Shown: positions 18,141 through 27,599, counted from the first letter of the stretch. The stretch: 64,000 bases of DNA from Bauldia litoralis (GCF_900104485.1 NZ_FMXQ01000006.1:310001-374000); one strand, 5' to 3'. The notes: generated from the letters alone by a model not told the origin. Numbers and translations: made by a program.

Positions 18141-19328
18141 ATGAAATTGAAGGCTCTCTTCCTCGGTACTGCGGCCGCGTTTGCGGTTAGCGGTGGCGCC
18201 CAGGCGGCAGACCTTGCTCTCGCAGTCGAGCCGATCGACTACGTCAAGGTTTGTGATGCCTTTGGAACCGGCTACTACTACATCCCGGGTACGGACACCT
18301 GCCTGAAGGTCGGTGGCTACATCCAGATGGACATCTGGTTCTACTCGGACAACTACAAGGTCGGTAACTACTTCAACGTTGCCAACCAGCTCACCGGCGC
18401 GACGACTGATCCGAGCAACCCGCTCGCGAACGTCAACGGTGTTGTCGCCGGCGATCTGTACGCGCTGGACGACTACTCGGCCGCTTGGGAGTTCAAGACG
18501 GAAGCCGGTGTGAACTTCACCGCCAAGTCGATGGGCGACCTTGGTCCGATCGTTACCAACTTCAACTTCGTCACGGTTTCGAACAACTTCGACGGCACCA
18601 ACGGTGTTGACAAGGAAGTTCGCTTCGACGGTGGTTACGGCGCGATCGGCCCGATGATGTTCGGTTGGACCGCTTCGACCTTCGACGTCGGTGGTGGCTA
18701 CACCTACGACGGCGCGGTTCGTTCGGACAAGAAGACCGACCAGTTCCGTCTGTCCTACCTGATGGGCACCTGGGGCATCATGCTCGGCCTCGAAGATCCG
18801 CGTGACCGTTACTCCGGTGCGAAGAATGCGACCGGCGACTATCCGGATATCGTCCTGGCCCTGACGGGCGGCGTTGGCGGCTTCGACATGAAGCTGTCGG
18901 GTGCTGTCACTGACCGGACCAGCGGCACTGGCTGGGGTGTTGCCCTTGCTGCCGAAGGCGAGATCGGCGGAGGCTTCAAGCTGAAGGCTGCCGGCGCTTA
19001 CTCGGATAACGCCAAGAGCTTCACCGGCGGTTCGAACTGCTCCGACACGTTCTCGGGCGGCAAGTTCCGTGGCTGTGATGACGGCGAGTGGTGGAGTGCC
19101 TTCGTTTCGGGCAGCTTCGCTCTCAGCGGCAACATGGACGTTGCGGCAACCGCCAGCTGGCAGGACACTGCGGACTCCCGCAAGAACATGGGCACCTTCA
19201 CCGGCGCGCTGGGCATCTACTACCACCCGACCAGCAACTCGGAGATCGGTGCGGAAGTTCTCTACACGGATCCGGAATCGGGCGACTCCACCACCGGTGG
19301 TCACCTTCGCTGGAAGACTTCTTTCTAA
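18141..19328 (+). CDS. Outer-membrane porin (alphaproteobacterial Porin_2 family)
   Basis: A 395-residue outer-membrane beta-barrel. MKLKALFLGTAAAFAVSG followed by GAQA is a signal peptide. The mature N-terminus contains VEPIDYVKVCDAFGTGYYYI followed by PGTDTCLKVGGYIQ, a hallmark of rhizobial Omp2/RopA-type porins with two conserved cysteines. The barrel ends in a C-terminal phenylalanine (WKTSF), as the BAM machinery requires. ATG 18141 follows GGAGG. Codon choice is noticeably more biased (GTT, GGT and TTC rich) than in neighbours, consistent with very high expression. A strong terminator follows. Confidence 0.93.
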   Translation: MKLKALFLGTAAAFAVSGGAQAADLALAVEPIDYVKVCDAFGTGYYYIPGTDTCLKVGGYIQMDIWFYSDNYKVGNYFNVANQLTGATTDPSNPLANVNGVVAGDLYALDDYSAAWEFKTEAGVNFTAKSMGDLGPIVTNFNFVTVSNNFDGTNGVDKEVRFDGGYGAIGPMMFGWTASTFDVGGGYTYDGAVRSDKKTDQFRLSYLMGTWGIMLGLEDPRDRYSGAKNATGDYPDIVLALTGGVGGFDMKLSGAVTDRTSGTGWGVALAAEGEIGGGFKLKAAGAYSDNAKSFTGGSNCSDTFSGGKFRGCDDGEWWSAFVSGSFALSGNMDVAATASWQDTADSRKNMGTFTGALGIYYHPTSNSEIGAEVLYTDPESGDSTTGGHLRWKTSF

Positions 19329-19353
19329 GCGATCGGGTCTGACTTGATCCAAG

Positions 19354-19386
19354 TGCCCGGCGGAGCAATCCGCCGGGCATTTTCTT
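19354..19386 (+). terminator. Rho-independent terminator after the porin gene
   Basis: A perfect 11-bp stem TGCCCGGCGGA / TCCGCCGGGCA closed by a GCAA tetraloop and followed by TTTTCTTT, 25 bp after the stop. It is a very strong intrinsic terminator, as expected for an abundant transcript. Confidence 0.93.
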
Positions 19387-19619
19387 TGTCTGAGCCATTC
19401 CTTCTCGACGGAGCCAGCCGGCGGAATTGTCGTCTCCCGGCCTCGTCTCGCGGCTTGCGGGTCGCGGTTTTCTTGGCGAAGATGGGCCACGCCCATAGAT
19501 TCGTCGCAATCCCGCGTTCGATCAGTCCCTAGAGATCGGGGCGCCGCCGGCCGGGATTGGCGGTGGCCTTCTTCCGTGGTGCGCAAGCGGCGTGCGTTGA
19601 GAATTGAGGGTTTCGCGGT

Positions 19620-21755
19620 ATGTCGAACTGGCGAAGATGGGTGCGTCCCGGACTCGCGGCGACAATCCTTCTTGCTGTCCTGGCGGTGCTGCTGCGAACC
19701 GGCGCCGTCGAGCGCGAACTGGCTGCCAGGGTGTCCGGGCGGCTGGTGGCGGACGGTTACGACTGGGCGACCGTCGAGGTGTCCGGTCGCAACGTTGTCA
19801 TTGGCGGCGTCGCGCCGACGCCGGAGGTGCAGGAAGAAGCGCTGCTTGCCTCGGCTGCCATCGGCGGTGTTGCCTCGGTTACCAACGAGAGCGGCCTCCT
19901 GCCGATCGCCTCACCCTATGAATGGTCGGCGCGACGGCTCGGCCGGAAAGTGACGCTGCTCGGCAGCGTCCCCTCCGAAGCGACGCGCAACGGGGTTCTC
20001 GCGGCGGCGCGCCGGGCACTGCCCGAGGCCGAAATCCTCGATGAAACCCATCTCGCCCGCGGCGCGGCCAAGACCTTCAACTCGATGACGGCCTTTGCCC
20101 TCGATCGGCTGGCCAACCTGTCGGAAGGCCAGGTGACCATCACCGACGGAACCCTGTCGGTTGCCGGAACCGCCGTGACTGCCGAAGGCTATGCCGAGGC
20201 GCGCGCCGCGTTCCGTGATTCGATGCCCGGTGGCGTGACGCTGGGCCCGGTCGATATCCTCCCGGCGCGGGTCGATCGCTTCGTCTGGTCGGCGAGCCTC
20301 GACGAGGTCTCCCTGACGCTGGCGGGATATGTCCCGAACGACGTGGCAAGAACCTCGCTTGTCGCCGCCGCCGAAGCCTTGAAGCCCGGTGTGCCGGTCA
20401 TCGACAACATGAACATTGCCTCCGGAGAGCCGGAAGGTTTCGCCGAGGCGGCCACCTTCGCCGTCCAGGCCCTCGGCAAGCTCGAGGAGGGCGGTGTCAT
20501 GCTCGACGGCCTGACGCTGGATGTCGCCGGCACGGCCCGCAGCGTCGAGGACTACGAGTCCGTGGTCAGCGGAATCGGCGGAACCCTGCCGCCCGGGGTC
20601 GAGATCGTCGCCAATGCGATCACGCCGGCCCCGGTCTCGGCCTATCACTGGACGGGCGAGCGGGAGGGCGACTCGATCACCTTGACCGGTTACGTGCCGT
20701 CGCTGGAAGGCCGGGCGGAAGTCGAGGCGCTTGCCAGGACGCTGTTTGCCGGCCTTTCCGTCAAGGAAGACGTCAAGATCGCCTCCGGCGAGCCGAAGAT
20801 CGACTGGATCGGCGCCGCCAAGTTCGCGATGGAGCAATTGGCCGAGTTGAAGACCGGCGTCGCCAAGGTCGAGGGCGTCACCTATTCGATCAGCGGCGAG
20901 GCCGGGAGTTCGGATGCCTATGTAGCGTTGACGGCGGCCAATGCCCGACGCCTTCCGGCGAGCCTCGCACTGGCCGGTTCGGATGTCTCGCCGCCTGTGG
21001 TTTCCCCATTCACCCTTTCGCTCTCCCATGGCGAGAACGGGCTGATCATGGCCGGCTATGCCGGGTCGGAAGACCAGAAGCAGGCCCTGCTCGATGCGGC
21101 GCGCGAACGGTTCGGCTCGGTCAGGGTCACGGACAGGATCGGGTTCGCCAGTGGCGCGCCGGATAATCTGGTCGATGGCGCCAGCGGCGCGATGCGGGCA
21201 GCGGCGCGTCTGGCGGGCGGTCATTTCTCGATCGTCGACAGCGTCATCGAGATCGACGGCACGACGTTTCACGATCGCGCCATGCAGCGCATCGCGGATA
21301 TCGCCGCCGAATCGATCCCCGACACCTTCAAGACCAGGATCAACGTCATCACCCGGCAGGTCGGCCAGCCCCTGGATACCGACGGGTGCCGCGGGCGGCT
21401 GAAACTGGCGCTCGGAAACGGCAATGTCGAATTCGACAAGGGCGCGGCAGAGATTTCGATCGACAGCTACACGCTCCTCGACCGGGTCGCGGGCGTCCTG
21501 ATGCGGTGTCCGGCGTCGATGGTCGAGGTCGGGGGCCACAGCGATTCCGATGGCTCGGAGGAGAAGAACCTCGAGCTCACCCAGGCCCGGGCCGAGGCGG
21601 TTGTGGATTATCTCGTCGATGCCGGCGTCAAGTTCGAACGCATGACGGCGAAGGGCTATGGTGAGACGCTGCCGATCGCCGACAACGAGACCGAGGAGGG
21701 CAAGGCCGCCAACCGGCGCATCGCGCTGACCATCGATCCGCCCGGCAGCGGCTAG
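19620..21755 (+). CDS. BON-repeat protein with C-terminal OmpA peptidoglycan-binding domain
   Basis: A 711-residue envelope protein. Residues 8-30 are a signal anchor (PGLAATILLAVLAVLL). Repeated units of about 75 residues with BON-like pattern run from residue 35 to about 560; recurring cores are VTLLGSVPSEATRNGVLAAA, LTLAGYVPNDVARTSLVAAA and ITLTGYVPSLEGRAEVEALA. The last 130 residues are an OmpA/MotB domain: NVEFDKGAAEIS, then VEVGGHSDSDGSEEKNLELT with the NxxLSxxRA-type run LTQARAEAVVDYLVDAGV. It probably tethers the inner membrane to peptidoglycan, like OmpATb/ArfA-type proteins. First gene of a three-gene unit. Confidence 0.85.
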   Translation: MSNWRRWVRPGLAATILLAVLAVLLRTGAVERELAARVSGRLVADGYDWATVEVSGRNVVIGGVAPTPEVQEEALLASAAIGGVASVTNESGLLPIASPYEWSARRLGRKVTLLGSVPSEATRNGVLAAARRALPEAEILDETHLARGAAKTFNSMTAFALDRLANLSEGQVTITDGTLSVAGTAVTAEGYAEARAAFRDSMPGGVTLGPVDILPARVDRFVWSASLDEVSLTLAGYVPNDVARTSLVAAAEALKPGVPVIDNMNIASGEPEGFAEAATFAVQALGKLEEGGVMLDGLTLDVAGTARSVEDYESVVSGIGGTLPPGVEIVANAITPAPVSAYHWTGEREGDSITLTGYVPSLEGRAEVEALARTLFAGLSVKEDVKIASGEPKIDWIGAAKFAMEQLAELKTGVAKVEGVTYSISGEAGSSDAYVALTAANARRLPASLALAGSDVSPPVVSPFTLSLSHGENGLIMAGYAGSEDQKQALLDAARERFGSVRVTDRIGFASGAPDNLVDGASGAMRAAARLAGGHFSIVDSVIEIDGTTFHDRAMQRIADIAAESIPDTFKTRINVITRQVGQPLDTDGCRGRLKLALGNGNVEFDKGAAEISIDSYTLLDRVAGVLMRCPASMVEVGGHSDSDGSEEKNLELTQARAEAVVDYLVDAGVKFERMTAKGYGETLPIADNETEEGKAANRRIALTIDPPGSG

Positions 21756-21763
21756 GTACCGAC

Positions 21764-21904
21764 ATGCTGTATCTGATCATCGCCTATTGGCCCTACCTTC
21801 TGGTCGCGCTGTGTGTCGGCGTCGCGGTGGGCTGGTGGTATCAGGACCCGTATAGCGTTGACGACGTGACGGCGTGGCTCGAGCGGGGGCCCGACGAGCA
21901 TTGA
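21764..21904 (+). CDS. Small (46-residue) single-pass membrane protein
   Basis: The ATG at 21764 lies 8 bp after the BON/OmpA stop. The protein is MLYLIIAYWPYLLVALCVGV plus a hydrophilic tail (PYSVDDVTAWLERGPDEH). One strong transmembrane helix fills residues 2-24, with a conserved-looking WW at the interface and an acidic C-terminus. Its TGA overlaps a TTG that can start the next gene (TTGA), indicating translational coupling. Too short for most ORF cut-offs. Function unknown; location in an envelope operon suggests an accessory membrane subunit. Confidence 0.6.
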   Translation: MLYLIIAYWPYLLVALCVGVAVGWWYQDPYSVDDVTAWLERGPDEH

Positions 21905-22782
21905 TCTGGCATTCCATCGAGATATGGCTTCTGCTTCTGCTGGTCTTCGTCGCCGGCTGCCTGCTCGGTTCGCTCCTTTACCTGCTGATCGCCGAGACGC
22001 GGCTTGCGCCGGCGCAGGAGGCGGTGGCCGACGGCGTCGGTCATGTCATCGATCGGGTCAGGCTGCGCCTTGGACTCGCGGCGACCTGGCGGACCCGCCA
22101 GCGGGCGCGGATGGTCTCGCATGCGGGGGAAGCCTACCGCGACTATCCGGATCGCGAGCCCCTCCGGCGCATCGGCCCGCCCCCCGCCGTGCATGCCGAG
22201 GAACCGGCGGCGCTCGGGCCGATCGAGGATATCGAGGCGGCCCTCGCGGGTCACGATGCAGAGCCGGATTATCCGGATCAGGACTGGCACGAGCCGCCAG
22301 TCGAGGTCGATCCCGATTGGCATGCCGAAGAGGTCTGGACCGAGGAGGAAGAGGCCGAGGTCGCCGCGATCGTTGCGCCTGAGGACCTGGTCCCCGAACC
22401 GCTGCCGGAGGTCGTGCCGGCGCCGGTCGTCGAGGAACTGCCGGCGATGCGCCCGGCCGGCCTGACGTCACCGCGTAATGGCGTTCCCGACGATCTCCAG
22501 AGGATCCGCGGCATCGGCAAGAAGAACGAGGAACTTCTCAACACCCTCGGCATCTTCCATTTCGGCCAGATCGCTGCCTGGACGCCGGCCGAAATCCGCT
22601 GGGTCGGGCTGCAGATCAAGTTCCCGGAGCGTATCGAGCGGGACGACTGGATCGGGCAGGCAACAGTCCTGGCGAGTGGTGGGCGGACCGGCTACATCAA
22701 GGCCGAGGATCGCCAGCGGGCGGCGGAAGAGGAAGCGGTCGCCGAGGAATTGCGAGCGGCGGCGCGCGGCGAGGCTGGCTAG
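21901..22782 (+). CDS. Membrane-anchored helix-hairpin-helix protein
   Basis: A 293-residue protein if translation starts at TTG 21901 (TTG overlapping the upstream TGA); a GTG at 21874 is the alternative. An N-terminal helix IWLLLLLVFVAGCLLGSLLY anchors it. Residues 60-200 are acidic, proline-rich and probably disordered (EEEEAEVAAIVAPEDLVPEP). Near residue 200 lies a helix-hairpin-helix of the kind found at the C-terminus of some NuoE and ribosomal L21-like proteins: DDLQRIRGIGKKNEELLNTL followed by GIFHFGQIAAW. HhH motifs usually bind nucleic acid, which is odd beside an OmpA protein. It converges with a hydrolase at a shared CTAG. Confidence 0.7.
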   Translation: MIWHSIEIWLLLLLVFVAGCLLGSLLYLLIAETRLAPAQEAVADGVGHVIDRVRLRLGLAATWRTRQRARMVSHAGEAYRDYPDREPLRRIGPPPAVHAEEPAALGPIEDIEAALAGHDAEPDYPDQDWHEPPVEVDPDWHAEEVWTEEEEAEVAAIVAPEDLVPEPLPEVVPAPVVEELPAMRPAGLTSPRNGVPDDLQRIRGIGKKNEELLNTLGIFHFGQIAAWTPAEIRWVGLQIKFPERIERDDWIGQATVLASGGRTGYIKAEDRQRAAEEEAVAEELRAAARGEAG

Positions 22783-23759
22783 CCTTCCGTCGAGGCTTCG
22801 GGCCGTGCGTCGAGGTCGAACGCCGACGTCTCGACCGGGACGACCGCGTCGATCGGCGGACCGGACCCTTCGGCCTGGGTGATGAAAGCCGAAATTCTCT
22901 GAAGAATCGGCGTGTTGAGGAGCAGGGGCGGGTGGCCTTCCCCCTCGATTGTCACCGACTCGAGGCCGGTATGACGTTCGCCCATCGCCGCCAGCGTCGC
23001 GGCGCTGAGCAGGTCGGAATTGCTGCCCCGGATCGCCAGCACGGGAATCTCCTTCAAGGTATCGAACTGGTCCCAGAGCTCGGGAACCGGGCGATCGAAC
23101 TCGACCCCGTCGAAAGTCCGGGCGAGCGCCGGATCGTAGTCGCCGGCCGGGTGGTCGTCCTCGTCCCGATAGGTCATCCGGGCGAAGGCCTTCCAGTCGG
23201 CGTCCGACAGTGCGGTGAAGTGGCCGCCGTGCAGCCGCTTGATGATATGGACGGCGTCGTCCCAGTCGTCGGGCGCGGGCGTCCGTCCGATATAGGTCTT
23301 GATCCGGGCAAGGCCGACCGGCTCGATCACCGGACCGATATCGTTGAGCACGACGCCGGCAAGCGCGCTCGGACGGGCGACGCCCATTAGCATCGCAACG
23401 ATGCCACCCCGCGACGTGCCGACGACGATGGCGCGGCCAACGCCGAGGGCGGCCATGCCGTCGAGGATGTCGCGCATCTCGGTCAGCGGGTTGTAGTTGG
23501 CGACCTCCGGGTCATGCTCCGACAGGCCGCGCCCGCGGTAGTCGAAGCACAGCACCCGGCGCGGGCGGTGGCGATGGTTCGAAAGATGCAGGGCGAGCGC
23601 ATGGAAGTCGCGGGCGCTGCGCGACAGGCCGGGCAGGCAGACCACCGGCAGCCAGGGCTGGAGCGGGTCGCCATACTCGGCGACGTGCAGCTTCAGCCCG
23701 TCGGCGCTGGTGTAGTAGCGATCGCGAAACGCCGGCTGCGTCGCGCCGTCGGCGGCCAT
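22779..23759 (-). CDS. Alpha/beta hydrolase
   Basis: A 326-residue alpha/beta hydrolase. VVCLPGLSRSARDFH forms the oxyanion loop, FDYRGRGLSEHD the conserved DxRGxGxS block and VVGTSRGGIVAML the nucleophile elbow (serine near residue 121). IRGSNSDLLS gives the acid and GEGHPPLL the histidine. It starts at 23759, 5 bp after the stop of the lytic transglycosylase, so it is probably co-transcribed with slt. Its stop codon shares CTAG with the convergent HhH gene. Substrate unknown; haloperoxidase/esterase-like. Confidence 0.85.
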   Translation of the reverse strand: MAADGATQPAFRDRYYTSADGLKLHVAEYGDPLQPWLPVVCLPGLSRSARDFHALALHLSNHRHRPRRVLCFDYRGRGLSEHDPEVANYNPLTEMRDILDGMAALGVGRAIVVGTSRGGIVAMLMGVARPSALAGVVLNDIGPVIEPVGLARIKTYIGRTPAPDDWDDAVHIIKRLHGGHFTALSDADWKAFARMTYRDEDDHPAGDYDPALARTFDGVEFDRPVPELWDQFDTLKEIPVLAIRGSNSDLLSAATLAAMGERHTGLESVTIEGEGHPPLLLNTPILQRISAFITQAEGSGPPIDAVVPVETSAFDLDARPEASTEG

Positions 23760-23764
23760 GCGGC

Positions 23765-25993
23765 TCAGCCCCGCTTCAGGTCGGTATGGATGGTCAGGGC
23801 AGGGCGGCCGAGGCGGGCGCGGTAGACCTGCAGGTTCTCCATCACCCGCTGGACGTAGTTGCGGGTTTCGGTGAAGGGGATCCGCTCGACCCAGTTGACC
23901 GCGTCGACATTCGGGTCGCGCGGGTCGCCGTACCGCTCGACCCAGGTATTCACCCGGCTCGGGCCGGCATTGTAGCCGACAAAGGTCATGATGAAGGAGC
24001 CGCCGAAGCTGGATTTCAGCCTGCCGAGGAAGGTCGCGCCGAGCGCCGCGTTATAGGCCGGATCGCTGGTCAGCCGGTCTTGCGAATAGGGCAGGCCCGC
24101 GGTCTTCGCCATCGACTTGGCGGTCGCCGGCATGAGCTGGAGCAGGCCGCGTGCGCCGGCGCCGCTGACTGCCTTCGGATTGAAGGCGCTTTCCTGGCGG
24201 GCGATCGCATAGACCAACGGCTTCTCGACATCGCCCGTGTTGGCGGAACTCGGGATCGCCGAGATCGGGAAGGCGGTCGAGTCGACGGCCAGGCCGCGAT
24301 AGGAGGCGAGCTTGCCGATCTGCAGGGCAAAGGGATGCCCGCCGTGCTCTTCGGCCATCTCGGCCAGCAACGCGATCTCGGCCGGGTCGGTCAGTTCGTC
24401 GGCCAGCGCCCGGTAGAAGATGTCGTTGCGGTCGCCGCGATTGGCGGCGTCGAGGCGCTTGATCACCTGCACCAGTTCGCGCGATTCGAACCGCGCCTTG
24501 GTGGCGGCGTCCGGCTTCGGCGGCGCGGCGATGGGCAGGGTCTTGACGCCGAGGTTGGCGAGGGCGAGCTGGCCGTAATAGGTGGTCGGGTGCTTGCCGG
24601 CCCGCTTGTAATAGGCGATCGCGTCGGCCCGGTTGCCGGCCTTCTCGGAGGCGCGCCCGAGCCAGTAGTCGGCGCGCGATTCGCTCAGCGGCCGGCTCGA
24701 GACCTTCAGGATAGCGGCGAAGTGCTTCTTCGCGGTGTTCGGATCGTTGAGGAATTCGAGCGCATACCAGCCGGCATGGAATTCCGCCTCGGCGATCGAG
24801 GCCGAGGATTCGGCCGAATGACCGGCGGCGATCCGGTAGGCGGTCTTGGGGTCGCCGATATCGAGGAACTCGCGCGACAGCACCCGCCGCTCGACCCACC
24901 ACGCATCGCCGTCGATCTTGTCCGGATCGGTGGTGGCGGAGAACATCACCTTGGCCGCTTCGCTGAACTTGTTGGCGCGGCGCAGATACTGGGCCTGGGC
25001 AAACTGGTAGAGCGGGTCCTTGCGCATGCTGGCCGGAACAGCGGCCAGTGCTTTCGCTGCGTTGTTGTTGGCTTCGACATCGGCCACCGCCTTGGCGAGG
25101 GCCAGTTCGTTCTTGCCGGCGAAGGCCGCGTTGCGCAGCGCGGCCGATGTCTGCTCCTCGTAGAGCAGGCGGTCGGCCCGCACCTTGTAGTCGCCGGTGG
25201 TCAGCAGGCTGCCGAATTCCTTGCGCAGCGTTGACTCGGTGTCGCTGCCGAATCGCTCGGTGCGCCAGTAGGTGCGCACCAGGTTGGCGGCGTCGGACTT
25301 GCGGCCGACGGCGATGTAGGACTTGGCGAGGAGAACGAGGCCATCGTCGGTTTCCGGGACGCGCCCTGCCAGCGCGTCGATGACGGTCTGCGCCGGCGGC
25401 TTCTCGCGCACCAGCGCCTGCTCGAAACGGATTTGCAGCAGCGACTGTCCGGGCCAGTCTGCGAGCTTCCGCCACACTTCGGCGATGCGCGGCGCGGGGA
25501 CGTCGTCGCGGCCGCTGATCGCCACCAGCCAGTCGATCACCTTGGTGTCGACCGGATTGGGCATGGCATAGGCGGCGGCCGTCGCGGCGGCGGGATCGCC
25601 GTCGTCGAGGAATTTCAGCGCGTATCGCAGGCCGATGGTGTTGAGGTTGGCCTTCGTCGAGGCCGGCTTTGCCGCCACCGAAGCGACCGGGGTGAAAGCC
25701 ATCGGCGTCTCGACGTCTCCGACCGCGTCGCGGTGCTGGTCGTCGCCGCTGGCGAGGAACTGGGCGATCGGGTCGGCGGTCAGCGGCAGGCTGTCGGAAT
25801 GGGCGCGCTGCGGGTTCATCCGCGGCATCGGGATGTCGGCGACCTGAATCCCGGCGGTTTCGGCTGCGGCGTCATATCCGCCCGGGGCGAGGAGCGCCGG
25901 TACGGCCAGTATCGCGAATGCGGGAATCAGAAGGGCCTTGCCGCGCATGGCGGTGCGTCCTTGTTTCATGGTTCTTTGGGCGTCGAATGACAT
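23765..25993 (-). CDS. slt: Soluble lytic murein transglycosylase (Slt70-like)
   Basis: A 742-residue periplasmic enzyme that cleaves the MurNAc-GlcNAc bond forming 1,6-anhydro ends. The start at 25993 follows GGAGAAGG, and the N-terminus GKALLIPAFAILAVPALLAP is a signal peptide. A long alpha-helical superhelical region (about residues 90-560) precedes the SLT domain near residue 597. There ARQESAFNPKAVSGAGARG holds the catalytic glutamate, and LLQLMPATAKSMAK and YNAALGATFLGRL follow. NTWVERYGDPRDPNVDAVNW near the end is typical. Divergent from dapA, the usual alphaproteobacterial arrangement. Confidence 0.93.
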   Translation of the reverse strand: MSFDAQRTMKQGRTAMRGKALLIPAFAILAVPALLAPGGYDAAAETAGIQVADIPMPRMNPQRAHSDSLPLTADPIAQFLASGDDQHRDAVGDVETPMAFTPVASVAAKPASTKANLNTIGLRYALKFLDDGDPAAATAAAYAMPNPVDTKVIDWLVAISGRDDVPAPRIAEVWRKLADWPGQSLLQIRFEQALVREKPPAQTVIDALAGRVPETDDGLVLLAKSYIAVGRKSDAANLVRTYWRTERFGSDTESTLRKEFGSLLTTGDYKVRADRLLYEEQTSAALRNAAFAGKNELALAKAVADVEANNNAAKALAAVPASMRKDPLYQFAQAQYLRRANKFSEAAKVMFSATTDPDKIDGDAWWVERRVLSREFLDIGDPKTAYRIAAGHSAESSASIAEAEFHAGWYALEFLNDPNTAKKHFAAILKVSSRPLSESRADYWLGRASEKAGNRADAIAYYKRAGKHPTTYYGQLALANLGVKTLPIAAPPKPDAATKARFESRELVQVIKRLDAANRGDRNDIFYRALADELTDPAEIALLAEMAEEHGGHPFALQIGKLASYRGLAVDSTAFPISAIPSSANTGDVEKPLVYAIARQESAFNPKAVSGAGARGLLQLMPATAKSMAKTAGLPYSQDRLTSDPAYNAALGATFLGRLKSSFGGSFIMTFVGYNAGPSRVNTWVERYGDPRDPNVDAVNWVERIPFTETRNYVQRVMENLQVYRARLGRPALTIHTDLKRG

Positions 25994-26202
25994 GCGTGCC
26001 TTCTCCGGTGCAGGCTGCGATGGCCTCGGCGGCCCGCACCGGCCTCGTCGAAAAGACTCAACCCTCGACATAGAGCCTATTGTGCCATAGTGAACGATTG
26101 CTTGACGAGCCCGTCCGAAGGCCGTCCTTGCCCCCCCGGTCGGCCCGGAATAAGGTCTCGACCCCAGAAAATAGCGAAAAATCCGGCGAGGTTGTGGCCG
26201 AA

Positions 26203-27078
26203 ATGTTCAAGGGATCCATCACGGCGCTTGTCACGCCGGTCAGGGACGGTGCGCTCGACGAGGCGGCTTTCCGCAGCTTTGTCGACTGGCAGATCGAGGA
26301 GGGAAGCCACGGCCTGGTGCCGGTCGGCACCACCGGCGAGAGCCCGACGCTGACCCATGCCGAGCACAAGCGGGTCGTCGAGACTTGCATCGAGGCCGCT
26401 GGCGGCCGTGTTCCGGTGATTGCCGGGGCGGGGTCCAACAACACCGCGGAGGCGATCGAGCTCGCCCAGCATGCGGAAAAAGCCGGTGCCGACGGCGTGC
26501 TGGTCGTCACGCCCTATTACAACAAGCCCAGCCAGGAGGGGCTTTACCAGCACTACAAGGCGATCAACGATGCGATCGGCATCCCGATCATCATCTACAA
26601 CATCCCGCCGCGCTCGGTGATCGACATGTCGGTCGAGACCATGGCGCGGCTGTTCGAGCTGAAGAACATCGTCGGCGTCAAGGACGCCACCGGCAAGATC
26701 GACCGGATCAGCACCCAGCGCGAGGCGATGGGACCGGAGTTCATCCAGCTGTCCGGTGACGACGGGACGGCGCTTGCCGTCATGGCCCATGGCGGCCACG
26801 GCTGCATCTCGGTCACCTCGAATGTCGCGCCCAAGATGGTGTCGGAATTCCTCGAGGCCTGCATGGCCGGCGACTATCCCAGGGCGCTCAGCTACCAGGA
26901 CCGGCTGATGCCGCTGCACAAGGCGCTGTTCCTCGAGCCCAATCCCGCCGGCGCCAAGTATGCCCTGTCGATCCTCGGCAAGATGACCGACGACATGCGG
27001 CTGCCGATGGTCAAGGCGTCCGACGCGACCAAGGCCGAAATCCGCTCCGCCATGGTCCATGCCGGATTGATCAACTGA
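26203..27078 (+). CDS. dapA: 4-hydroxy-tetrahydrodipicolinate synthase
   Basis: A 291-residue class I aldolase condensing pyruvate with aspartate semialdehyde (lysine and diaminopimelate synthesis). [20 protein letters not shown] is the expected N-terminus, so ATG 26203 is used rather than upstream codons. [10 protein letters not shown] carries the catalytic threonines, [18 protein letters not shown] the tyrosine, and [14 protein letters not shown] the Schiff-base lysine near residue 161. Length matches the family. It is followed 7 bp later by smpB, likely on one transcript. Confidence 0.96.
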   Translation: MFKGSITALVTPVRDGALDEAAFRSFVDWQIEEGSHGLVPVGTTGESPTLTHAEHKRVVETCIEAAGGRVPVIAGAGSNNTAEAIELAQHAEKAGADGVLVVTPYYNKPSQEGLYQHYKAINDAIGIPIIIYNIPPRSVIDMSVETMARLFELKNIVGVKDATGKIDRISTQREAMGPEFIQLSGDDGTALAVMAHGGHGCISVTSNVAPKMVSEFLEACMAGDYPRALSYQDRLMPLHKALFLEPNPAGAKYALSILGKMTDDMRLPMVKASDATKAEIRSAMVHAGLIN

Positions 27079-27085
27079 TCCACTG

Positions 27086-27562
27086 ATGGCCGCCAAGAAA
27101 GCCAAAGCGCCGTCGCGCATTGCCGCCGACAACCGTCGGGCCCGTTTCAATTACGAGATCGGCCAGACGTTCGAGGCCGGCCTTGCGCTGACCGGTACCG
27201 AGGTCAAGTCGCTGCGCGGCGGTCGGGCCAATATCGGCGATTCCTATGCTGGCGAGCAGGGCGGGGAATTGTGGCTCTACAACGCCTATATCCCCGAATA
27301 CCTCCAGGCCAACCGCTTCCAGCACGAGACCCGGCGGCCGCGCAAGCTGCTGCTCCACCGGACGGAGATCAACCGGCTGGCCGGCGCGGTCCAGCGCGAC
27401 GGCATGACCGTCGTGCCCCTGAAGATCTATTTCAACGACCAGGGCCGGGCCAAGGTCGAGCTGGCGCTGGCGCGCGGCAAGAAGCTCCACGACAAGCGCG
27501 AGACCGAGAAGAAGCGCGATTGGGGTCGCGAGAAGGCCCGGCTGCTTCGCGACAAGGGCTGA
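27086..27562 (+). CDS. smpB: SsrA-binding protein SmpB
   Basis: A 158-residue tmRNA-binding protein needed for trans-translation rescue of stalled ribosomes. The core is [20 protein letters not shown] then [11 protein letters not shown], and the late block is [20 protein letters not shown] then GKKLHDKR. The C-terminal tail [17 protein letters not shown] is the helix that enters the mRNA channel. Length is typical. Next to dapA, as in many alphaproteobacteria. Confidence 0.96.
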   Translation: MAAKKAKAPSRIAADNRRARFNYEIGQTFEAGLALTGTEVKSLRGGRANIGDSYAGEQGGELWLYNAYIPEYLQANRFQHETRRPRKLLLHRTEINRLAGAVQRDGMTVVPLKIYFNDQGRAKVELALARGKKLHDKRETEKKRDWGREKARLLRDKG

Positions 27563-27599
27563 CCCGGCGCGGACGATCCATACCGAGGGGGGAGAACCA

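Noticed and set aside
19482-19496. Short palindrome ATGGGCCACGCCCAT upstream of the BON/OmpA gene
   Set aside because: Only 6-bp arms in high-GC DNA, 120 bp from the start codon and with no matching regulator; too weak to list.
18063-19586. 507-codon open frame antisense to the porin
   Set aside because: Porin has signal peptide, family motifs, Shine-Dalgarno and terminator; the antisense frame has none.
19911-21539. 542-codon open frame antisense to the BON/OmpA gene
   Set aside because: Same reason: mirrored codon bias of a real gene, no recognisable motif.
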